Below, piece by piece: positions 1 to 5,376 of a stretch of DNA of 6,056 nt. The translations under genes were made by a program, and so were the position numbers. Below the pieces are notes generated by a model. The model saw nothing but the letters and a program-made list of their open reading frames with translations, did not search any database and was not told the origin of the DNA. Within the stretch, counting starts at the first letter, position 1, and every line of letters begins with the position of its first letter. Source of the DNA: Bacillota bacterium (GTDB lineage: Bacteria; Bacillota; Clostridia; Peptostreptococcales; Anaerovoracaceae); contig JAEEVI010000096.1 of assembly GCA_016287035.1 (NCBI GenBank), positions 1-6,056 of the forward strand, read 5' to 3'.

Positions 1-1
1 C

Positions 2-424
2 ACGATAATGTCGACCATCAACATGTTCAGGATCGAGACAGACGTCTTCTCCCTGAACGATCCCCCGGAAGGCGATTACCAAGAGATGATGGAGGACGCC
101 ATCATAGAGATCTTCGAACGCATGTACCGTGGTCTCTTCGCCCTGGAGGAGGAACTTCCGAAGGGCGTCATATACGACATTGCCTACGACGATTTCGTCA
201 GGGATCCGGTGGGTAGCCTGAAAGACATCTACGGCGAGCTGGGCGTCGACGGCTTCGAGGAGGCGCGCCCGCGCTTCGAGAGCTACATCGAGAGCCTCGG
301 CCACTACAAAAAGAACCATTTTGAATTATACGAGCGTCTCAGGAAGAAGATAAACGCGAAGCTCGGATTCTACTTCGAGCACTACGGCTATGAGATGCGC
401 ACGGAAGAGATAGAGGAGAACTGA
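2..424 (+). CDS. Sulfotransferase family protein, 3' part (truncated by window edge)
   Basis: Probable C-terminal part of a PAPS-dependent sulfotransferase, which transfers a sulfonate group from PAPS to a hydroxyl or amine acceptor. The reading frame is open to the left edge, so the N-terminus with the 5'-phosphosulfate loop is missing; the Met at base 8 is probably internal. Counting from that Met, the start resembles the stretch after the RxP of sulfotransferases, with a Ser (S2) where the 3'-phosphate-binding Ser is expected. An AYDDFVRDP segment (59-67) matches the family's 'YEDL..DP' element and is followed by an 'IYGELGV' helix and a conserved-looking Asn near residue 103. The stop lies 4 bases before cysD, with no room for a promoter, so it is cotranscribed with the PAPS-making genes, which strongly supports the call. 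The acceptor (glycan, lipid, steroid or other) cannot be read from this fragment. Confidence 0.75.
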   Translation, partial: TIMSTINMFRIETDVFSLNDPPEGDYQEMMEDAIIEIFERMYRGLFALEEELPKGVIYDIAYDDFVRDPVGSLKDIYGELGVDGFEEARPRFESYIESLGHYKKNHFELYERLRKKINAKLGFYFEHYGYEMRTEEIEEN

Positions 425-428
425 GACT

Positions 429-1310
429 ATGGATCATCTCGACAAGCTTGAGGCAAAGAGCGTACACATCCTCAGGGAAGCGTACGCCGCCTTCGACAAT
501 CTCTGCATGCTCTGGTCGATCGGAAAGGATTCGACGGTGCTGCTGTGGCTCGCCCGCAAGGCGTTCTACGGCCACGTCCCGTTCCCCCTCGTCCATATAG
601 ACACCCACTTCAAGATCCCGGAGATGATAGAGTACCGCGACAGGCTCGCGAAGGAATACGGCCTCTACATGGTGTACGGCGAGAACAGGGAGGCCCTCGA
701 CAGCAAACAGACCTTCCCGGACGGCGCGGTATCCCGCGTCGAGTGCTGCCGTCTCCTCAAGACCGAGGCCCTGACGAACACGCTGAACGGCAGCTGGCCC
801 CGCTACAGGCTCAATCTGCAGACCGGCGAGTACGAGAGGGACACCAACACCGCACAGTACACCGGCGTCATAGTCGGCGCGCGCTCCGACGAAGAGGGCT
901 CGCGCTCCAAGGAGCGCTACTTCTCGCCCAGGGACAAGAACAACGACTGGGACATAGACGACCAGCCGCCCGAATTCTGGAACCAGTTCAAGACGGACTT
1001 CGCTCCGGGCACCCACGTCCGCATCCATCCTCTGCTCGACTGGACGGAGCTGAACATCTGGGAGTACATAGACCGCGAGAACATCCCGACGGTCTCCCTC
1101 TACTACAACCAGGGCGACGGCACGCGCTACCGCAGCCTCGGCTGCGCGCCCTGCACGGGACCCATTAAATCCGAGTCCCGCAATCCCAAGGAGATAATAG
1201 AAGAGCTGCGCACAGGCGCGCTCTCGAACATAGCGGAACGCAGCGGAAGGGCCCAGGACAAGGAAGACGGCGGCGGGCTCGAGACCCTGCGCCGCAACGG
1301 CTACATGTGA
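429..1310 (+). CDS. cysD: Sulfate adenylyltransferase subunit 2 (CysD), variant with CC/CxxC cysteines
   Basis: Catalytic subunit of ATP sulfurylase; with CysN it makes APS and pyrophosphate from sulfate and ATP in the cytoplasm. The 293 residues show the CysD-type PP-loop SIGKDS (30-35), then ARKAFY (42-47), PFPLVHIDT (51-59), GARSDEEGSRSKER (150-163), the HPLLDWTELNIWEYI segment (200-214) and the typical tail ending RRNGYM. Compared with the E. coli protein as remembered there are two differences. One is an extra stretch of about 20 residues around 121-143. The other is a cysteine set C106-C107 and C239-X2-C242 (GCAPCTGP), which recalls the [4Fe-4S] ligands of APS reductases. The APS/PAPS reductase C-terminal ECGxH motif is absent, so this is not simply CysH. 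The start ATG follows GAGGAG (413-418). It sits between the sulfotransferase and cysNC in one operon. Confidence 0.92.
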   Translation: MDHLDKLEAKSVHILREAYAAFDNLCMLWSIGKDSTVLLWLARKAFYGHVPFPLVHIDTHFKIPEMIEYRDRLAKEYGLYMVYGENREALDSKQTFPDGAVSRVECCRLLKTEALTNTLNGSWPRYRLNLQTGEYERDTNTAQYTGVIVGARSDEEGSRSKERYFSPRDKNNDWDIDDQPPEFWNQFKTDFAPGTHVRIHPLLDWTELNIWEYIDRENIPTVSLYYNQGDGTRYRSLGCAPCTGPIKSESRNPKEIIEELRTGALSNIAERSGRAQDKEDGGGLETLRRNGYM

Positions 1311-1312
1311 TC

Positions 1313-1317
1313 GGAGG
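1313..1317 (+). promoter_or_regulatory. Ribosome binding site that fixes the cysNC start
   Basis: A perfect GGAGG sits 7 bases before ATG 1325. It decides for that ATG over the in-frame GTG at 1307, which would add six residues (a glycine run) before the CysN N-terminus. Confidence 0.8.
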
Positions 1318-1324
1318 CGGCGGT

Positions 1325-3196
1325 ATGGAAAGAACGGACGAGATACTGAACATCGTCACCGTCGGTCACGTGGACCACGGCAAGAGCACGGTCATCGGAA
1401 GGCTCCTGGCGGACGCGAACGCCCTGCCGGAGGGGAAACTGGAGATGATCCGCGAGAACTGCAGACGGAACTCGAAGCCTTTCGAGTACGCGTTCCTTCT
1501 CGACGCGCTGAAGAACGAGCAGGCCCAGGGCATAACCATCGACACGGCGCGCTGCTTTTTCAAGAGCGACAAGAGGAACTACATAATCATCGACGCGCCC
1601 GGCCATATCGAGTTCCTCAAGAACATGGTCACGGGAGCTTCCCGCGCGGAGGCGGCGCTCCTCGTAATCGACGCTTCCCGCGGCGTGGAGGAGAACACCC
1701 GCCGTCACGGCTATTTCCTCTCGATGCTGGGCATAAGGCAGGTCGCCGTCCTGGTGAACAAGATGGACCTGGTGGGCTACAGCGAACGGGTATTCACGGA
1801 CATACGCAGCGAGTACGTCGAGTTCCTCAAAAAGATCAAGATACATCCGGAGTCCTTCATCCCTGTGAGCGGCATGGAGGGCGACAACGTCGCCATCCGT
1901 TCGGAGCGCATGCCCTGGTACAGCGGCCCCACGGTCCTCGAACAGATGGACGCTTTCCGGACGGTGCCGGAGCCGGAGCGCATGCCGATGCGTCTCCCGG
2001 TGCAGGGCGTATACAAGTTCACCGAGAACAACGACAGCCGCAGGATTATAGCCGGGACCATGGAGTCCGGCTCCGTCAGGGCGGGCGACGCGATAGTGTT
2101 CTATCCCTCCGGGAAAAAGACGCACGTCAAGTCCCTGGAGGTGTTCAGCGCGCCTGAGCCGGAGAGGTTCACCGCCGGCGAGGCGGCGGGCTTCACCATG
2201 ACGGAACAGATCTTCGTCAAACGAGGCGAGATCGCGTGCCTGCAGAGCGAACAGCCGCCCTGCGTGGGCGTGCGCCTCAGGACGAACCTCTTCTGGCTGG
2301 GCAAGCAGCCCCTTTCGTCAGACAGGACCTACTTCTTCAAATGCGGCACGGCCAAGACCGAGATGCGTCTCGAGAGGATCGAACGCATAGTCGACGCCTC
2401 CAGTCTGGGACATATAGAGCGGGGCTACGTGGACAAGAACGAGGTCGCGGAGTGCATCCTCACCCTTGAGAGCCCCATAGCCTTCGACATTGCCGGCGGC
2501 GTCGAGGCCACCGGAAGATTCGTCATAGTAGACGATTACGAGATCGCAGGCGGCGGCATCATAACCGAGGCCCTGGAGGAGTACGATTTCAATACGCGCA
2601 ACATACGCTGGTCCGGCGACGCCATGACCGGCAGCGAGCGCATGAAGTATACCGGCAGCAGCGGCCTGGTCGTCTGGATGACCGGCCTGTCCGGCGCAGG
2701 AAAGACCACCATCGCGCAGGAGACGGAGCGCAGGCTCCTCGAGTCGGGCGTGCGCGCCTACGTGATCGACGGCGACAAGCTCCGCAGAGGCCTCAACAGC
2801 GATCTCGGCTTCTCCGACGAAGACCGCGCGGAGAACATCCGCCGGGCGGCCCAGGTGGCCAACATGTTCAGGGACGCGGGGCTCGTCGCGATAGTCACCC
2901 TTATATCCCCGTTCGAAGAGAGCCGCGAGAACGCGCGCAGGATAATAGGGAAGGACTTCATGGAGGTCTACGTAAAGGCCGACGTGAAGACGTGCATCGA
3001 GCGCGACCCGAAGCAGCTGTACAAAAAGGCGCTGGACGGGACCATCAAGTCCTTCACAGGCATAGATTCGGCTTATGAAGAGCCTAAAAACCCCGATCTC
3101 GTCATAGATACCGAGAAGTGGCACGAGGAGGAATGCGCCGAGTCGCTGTTCTCCGCCATAATGACGAGGCTCGGAAACGGGGAGAGCGTACTATGA
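1325..3196 (+). CDS. cysNC: Bifunctional sulfate adenylyltransferase subunit 1 / APS kinase (CysN-CysC fusion)
   Basis: The N-terminal GTPase half (CysN) couples GTP hydrolysis to APS formation by CysD; the C-terminal half (CysC) phosphorylates APS to PAPS. With ATG 1325 the protein has 623 residues, normal for CysNC (NodQ-like) fusions. CysN motifs: P-loop GHVDHGKST (14-22), QGITID (68-73), DAPGH (90-94), NKMD (145-148), then EF-Tu-like beta-barrel domains to about 440. CysC motifs: P-loop GLSGAGKTT (454-462), DGDKLRRGL (from 482), DRAENIRR, ISPF with Ser528 at the position of the conserved CysC serine, and FTGIDS (577-582) near the lid. Both halves look intact. The ATG was chosen because GGAGG (1313-1317) lies 7 bases upstream; an in-frame GTG at 1307 that overlaps the cysD stop would have no such site. 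The stop overlaps the tauE-like start as ATGA, so the genes are translationally coupled. Confidence 0.95.
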   Translation: MERTDEILNIVTVGHVDHGKSTVIGRLLADANALPEGKLEMIRENCRRNSKPFEYAFLLDALKNEQAQGITIDTARCFFKSDKRNYIIIDAPGHIEFLKNMVTGASRAEAALLVIDASRGVEENTRRHGYFLSMLGIRQVAVLVNKMDLVGYSERVFTDIRSEYVEFLKKIKIHPESFIPVSGMEGDNVAIRSERMPWYSGPTVLEQMDAFRTVPEPERMPMRLPVQGVYKFTENNDSRRIIAGTMESGSVRAGDAIVFYPSGKKTHVKSLEVFSAPEPERFTAGEAAGFTMTEQIFVKRGEIACLQSEQPPCVGVRLRTNLFWLGKQPLSSDRTYFFKCGTAKTEMRLERIERIVDASSLGHIERGYVDKNEVAECILTLESPIAFDIAGGVEATGRFVIVDDYEIAGGGIITEALEEYDFNTRNIRWSGDAMTGSERMKYTGSSGLVVWMTGLSGAGKTTIAQETERRLLESGVRAYVIDGDKLRRGLNSDLGFSDEDRAENIRRAAQVANMFRDAGLVAIVTLISPFEESRENARRIIGKDFMEVYVKADVKTCIERDPKQLYKKALDGTIKSFTGIDSAYEEPKNPDLVIDTEKWHEEECAESLFSAIMTRLGNGESVL

Positions 3197-3945
3197 CTTT
3201 TGTCCTCTATATGATCATAGGCTTCGTGGCCCAGCTCATAGACGGCACGATGGGCATGGCGTACGGCGTCAGCTGCAGGACGTTCCTCAAGAGCGTCGCG
3301 GGGCTGCCGTCGGCGCTCGCGAGCGCAGTCGTGCACTGCAGCGAGATCCCGACCACGCTGGCCTCCGGCATATCCCACTGGAGACTGAAGAACATCTCCA
3401 AGGATATACTGTGGAAGCTGCTCATACCCGGCGTCATCGGCGGCGTCCTCGGAGCCTACTTCCTATCGAACGTCGGGGACTATCTCGAGCCGTTCATCGA
3501 CGTGTACCTCATCATCATGGGCGTCGTGATCCTGACCCGCGCCTTCAAGAAGACGCGTGAAAAGCCCCGCAAGGTCGGCCCGTACATCTATCCTCTGGGC
3601 TTCGCCGGAGGATTCCTGGACGCAACGGGCGGCGGCGGATGGGGCCCCGTCGTCACCTCAACGATGATAGCCACCGGACACGACGTGAAGAAGACGATCG
3701 GTTCGGTCAACACAGTGGAGTTCATCGTGACGGTAGCGGAGACTACGGCTTTCGCCGCGCTGATGGTCGACTTCACCAGTTATCTGAAGATAATCATCGG
3801 GCTCGTCATCGGCGGCGTCATAGCGTCGCCCATAGCCGCGATACTCTGCAAGAAGATACCGGTAAAGCCCCTCATGTGCACGGTGGGCATACTGATCATC
3901 GGACTGAACGTGTACAACCTCCTGAAACTCGTAATAGGTTTCTGA
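3193..3945 (+). CDS. TauE/SafE (TSUP) family membrane transporter, probable sulfur oxyanion permease
   Basis: Integral membrane protein of 250 residues with roughly eight hydrophobic segments and no signal peptide beyond the first helix. The family's internal duplication is visible: a GFVAQLIDGTMGMAYG element (10-25) in the first half is echoed by GFAGGFLDATGGGGWGP (136-152) in the second. A charged loop (about 116-129, rich in Lys and Arg) joins the halves. TSUP members move sulfite, sulfate, sulfonates or other small anions. In an operon with ATP sulfurylase and APS kinase, sulfate uptake for PAPS synthesis is the simplest role, but sulfite export cannot be excluded. The start ATG overlaps the cysNC stop (ATGA), with GGAG (3181-3184) 8 bases upstream; the open frame extends further 5' inside cysNC but this overlap start is the natural one. 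It is the last gene of the operon, followed by a terminator. Confidence 0.85.
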   Translation: MTFVLYMIIGFVAQLIDGTMGMAYGVSCRTFLKSVAGLPSALASAVVHCSEIPTTLASGISHWRLKNISKDILWKLLIPGVIGGVLGAYFLSNVGDYLEPFIDVYLIIMGVVILTRAFKKTREKPRKVGPYIYPLGFAGGFLDATGGGGWGPVVTSTMIATGHDVKKTIGSVNTVEFIVTVAETTAFAALMVDFTSYLKIIIGLVIGGVIASPIAAILCKKIPVKPLMCTVGILIIGLNVYNLLKLVIGF

Positions 3946-3958
3946 CGGATAAAAACAG

Positions 3959-3992
3959 CGATCCGGAGACGGCGTCGTCTCCGGATCGTTTT
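3959..3992. terminator. Bidirectional rho-independent terminator between the tauE-like and thyX-like genes
   Basis: A perfect 13-bp stem (3959-3971 with 3976-3988) closes a GCGT loop and is followed by TTTTATTA on the + strand. On the - strand the five A at 3951-3955 become a T run three bases beyond the stem. It therefore can end transcription of the sulfation operon from the left and of the thyX-like gene from the right. Confidence 0.9.
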
Positions 3993-4018
3993 ATTATCTC
4001 CGCGTTACGCGGGACATA

Positions 4019-4564
4019 TCATTTTCTGTATTCCTCCAGTTCCTTTGCGAAGGCTTCCGTCTTATCGTAACCGCAGCCGAACATCTCCGGGCAGAAGCCG
4101 CGGTAGACGCACTCGCGGACCATGCACTTCGCCAGCTCGGGCTCGCATTCGGCGACTTTGTCCTTTACGAGCTGCCACGCCTGACGGGTCTCGGGGCTCG
4201 CGCAGCTGCAGAGGCGTTTCCTGCTGATCGTTATGAGGGCCTGGGCGTTCGCCTCGCACTCGTGGGACACGAGAGCGCCCTGTTCGAGGACCTGGCGGTC
4301 TATGCCGGTGCGGTCGGTGCGCTGGCTCTTGACGAAGTGTTCTATACCGATCTTGTGGCGCACGAAATGTACGGACACCCAGTAGGGGAGATCCTGCCAC
4401 CTCCATGAGAAGCGCAGCTTGCGTATGGGCGAGTGCTCCGCGCGGAGGAGCTTGAGCTTCCACTGCGGGTCGGGATACGCGCCGGTGCTCCTGCCGATGG
4501 TGTTCATGGTCGCGTTCTTTACATCCTGCCAGTTGTCCTCATGTTTAAGCCATTCTATATACAT
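4019..4564 (-). CDS. ThyX-like protein (FAD-dependent thymidylate synthase superfamily), divergent
   Basis: 181 residues that resemble the short ThyX-family proteins of anaerobic Firmicutes. Canonical ThyX makes dTMP from dUMP with methylenetetrahydrofolate, FAD and NADPH. Matching parts are SPIRKLRFSW (45-54), the region of the ThyX signature from RHK (69-71) through SQR (80-82), and NAQALITISRKRLCSCASPETR (106-127), which follows the 'N..R.ll....LRL...aq.EiR' part of ThyX. The signature RHRxxSxNExSxR is not intact: RHR is RHK, the inner Ser and Asn-Glu are missing, and the SxR is displaced by one residue. Eight cysteines are present, with C152, C158 and C164 evenly spaced near the C-terminus. 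True thymidylate synthase activity is therefore uncertain. The start ATG (4564-4562) is preceded by GGAGG, 7 bases away. It has its own promoter and is divergent from the HTH-desulfoferrodoxin gene. Confidence 0.72.
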   Translation of the reverse strand: MYIEWLKHEDNWQDVKNATMNTIGRSTGAYPDPQWKLKLLRAEHSPIRKLRFSWRWQDLPYWVSVHFVRHKIGIEHFVKSQRTDRTGIDRQVLEQGALVSHECEANAQALITISRKRLCSCASPETRQAWQLVKDKVAECEPELAKCMVRECVYRGFCPEMFGCGYDKTEAFAKELEEYRK

Positions 4565-4602
4565 TGGGGGTCCTCCGTTCGAAACGCTGTTTGTCTCTAA
4601 CT

Positions 4603-4632
4603 ATTCTAACCGCTTGCGCTCGGGGGTGTCAA
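4603..4632 (-). promoter_or_regulatory. Sigma-70-type promoter of the thyX-like gene
   Basis: Reading the - strand, a perfect TTGACA (4632-4627) is followed after 18 bases by TAGAAT (4608-4603). Transcription would start near 4596, about 32 bases before the ATG, leaving a short leader that contains the GGAGG site. Confidence 0.75.
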
Positions 4633-4648
4633 CTCCACGGAGCGTGGG

Positions 4649-4677
4649 TTGTTAAAACGGTACGGCGGTGCTAGGAT
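4649..4677 (+). promoter_or_regulatory. Extended -10 promoter of the HTH-desulfoferrodoxin gene
   Basis: TTGTTA (4649-4654), a 17-base spacer and TAGGAT (4672-4677), with TG one base upstream of the -10 box (4669-4670). The expected start is near 4684, giving a leader of about 18 bases with AAGGAG (4686-4691). The promoter lies back to back with that of the thyX-like gene; 16 bases separate their -35 boxes. Confidence 0.65.
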
Positions 4678-4686
4678 AGCGCCGTA
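4661..4686. promoter_or_regulatory. Hyphenated palindrome over the -10 box, candidate operator
   Basis: Perfect 7-base arms TACGGCG (4661-4667) and CGCCGTA (4680-4686) flank 12 bases that contain a nearly concentric smaller repeat, CTA (4671-4673) and TAG (4677-4679). The element spans the -10 box and the expected transcription start of the downstream regulator gene. Most of it lies before the start site, so it would act as DNA rather than as an RNA hairpin. A bound dimer here would block RNA polymerase; binding by the adjacent HTH protein is inference. Confidence 0.5.
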
Positions 4687-4701
4687 AGGAGTTGAATACA
4701 T

Positions 4702-5307
4702 ATGGACAGATACGTGACCGGCGGTATGATCCGCGGCCTGCGCGAGAAGAGAAAGATGACTCAGGAGGAGCTGGCGGCGAAGTTATTCGTGAGCGGAAAG
4801 GCGGTCAGCAAATGGGAGACGGGGCAGGGGCTCCCGGACATAACCCTCCTCGAACCGCTGGCTGCGGCTCTTGGGATATCCGTTATAGAGCTCATGTCCG
4901 GCGAGAACGTCCGGAACCTCAACCGTTCGGCGAACATGCTGAAGACGAACTTCTACGTATGCCCCGTATGCGGGAACGTCATACACTCCTGCGGCGAAGC
5001 CGTCATAAGCTGCTGCGGGATAACGCTGCCCGCCCTGCAGGCGGAGGAGCCGGACGCGGAGCACAGCCTCGAGATTTCCGAGGTGGAGGACGAGTTCTTC
5101 GTCACGGCGGAGCATCCCATGACCAGAGAGCACTATATATCCTTCTTCGCGGCGGTCTCGGACAGCGGCGTCGAGCTCGTAAAGCTCTACCAGGAATGGA
5201 ACGCCGAGGCGAGGCTCAGGCGCAGGGGCGTGAGGTGGATATACTCGTACTGCAACAGGCACGGGCTCTTCAGAACGGACGTCCGCAAGGCGGTCAGGCA
5301 GAAATAA
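4702..5307 (+). CDS. Xre-family HTH regulator fused to a desulfoferrodoxin (superoxide reductase-like) module
   Basis: 201 residues in three parts. Residues 8-65 are an Xre/HTH_3 DNA-binding domain (RGLREKRKMTQEELA, then VSKWETGQGLPD). Residues 83-112 are a desulforedoxin-like knuckle with C87-X2-C90 and C104-C105, the Fe(Cys)4 'center I' pattern. Residues 118-190 resemble the catalytic superoxide reductase domain: H121, H138 (HPM), H144 (EHYI), C184 and H187 (CNRHG) match in order and near-identical spacing the four His and one Cys that hold 'center II' iron in two-iron superoxide reductases. The conserved Lys just before the first His ligand is replaced by Glu120. Superoxide reductase converts superoxide to peroxide without oxygen release; here the fusion to an HTH suggests a sensor of superoxide, oxygen, NO or iron, which is inference. 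The start ATG has AAGGAG 10 bases upstream. The gene is monocistronic, with its own promoter and terminator. Confidence 0.87.
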   Translation: MDRYVTGGMIRGLREKRKMTQEELAAKLFVSGKAVSKWETGQGLPDITLLEPLAAALGISVIELMSGENVRNLNRSANMLKTNFYVCPVCGNVIHSCGEAVISCCGITLPALQAEEPDAEHSLEISEVEDEFFVTAEHPMTREHYISFFAAVSDSGVELVKLYQEWNAEARLRRRGVRWIYSYCNRHGLFRTDVRKAVRQK

Positions 5308-5321
5308 GTGCGCAAAAGGAA

Positions 5322-5358
5322 GCGGAGCAGTTCAATGTGAACTGCTCCGCCTGTCTTT
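5322..5358. terminator. Bidirectional rho-independent terminator between the HTH fusion and the oxidoreductase
   Basis: A perfect 13-bp stem (5322-5334 with 5338-5350) with a three-base ATG loop is followed by CTGTCTTTT on the + strand. On the - strand the AAAAGGA at 5314-5320 becomes TCCTTTT, so the hairpin can serve both convergent genes. Confidence 0.85.
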
Positions 5359-5376
5359 TCTGGTGTATCGGCTCTG

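Noticed and set aside
339..1028. 229-codon open frame on the - strand opposite cysD
   Set aside because: It lies antisense to well-conserved cysD, has no ribosome binding site I could see, and its low-complexity Val/Arg/Ala-rich product is typical of GC-rich shadow frames.
545..1168. 207-codon + strand frame inside cysD
   Set aside because: Out-of-frame reading of cysD; Arg/Pro/His-rich product without family resemblance.
429..1310. cysD read as an APS reductase (cysH) because of its cysteines
   Set aside because: The SIGKDS loop, GARSDEE region, CysD-type C-terminus, missing ECGxH tail and cysNC neighbour all favour CysD.
1301..2125. 274-codon open frame on the - strand opposite cysNC
   Set aside because: Antisense shadow of the CysN half; the product resembles no family and is rich in His, Arg and Val.
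2318..3124. 268-codon open frame on the - strand opposite cysNC
   Set aside because: Antisense shadow of the CysN end and CysC domain, with no recognisable motif.
3118..3192. Longer tauE-like start inside cysNC adding 25 residues
   Set aside because: It would put a charged Arg-rich tail before the first membrane helix and overlap CysC by 79 bases; ATG 3193 has a ribosome binding site and a normal ATGA overlap.
4661..4686. Palindrome read as a riboswitch or attenuator hairpin
   Set aside because: The predicted transcription start near 4684 leaves most of the palindrome untranscribed, so an operator role is more likely.
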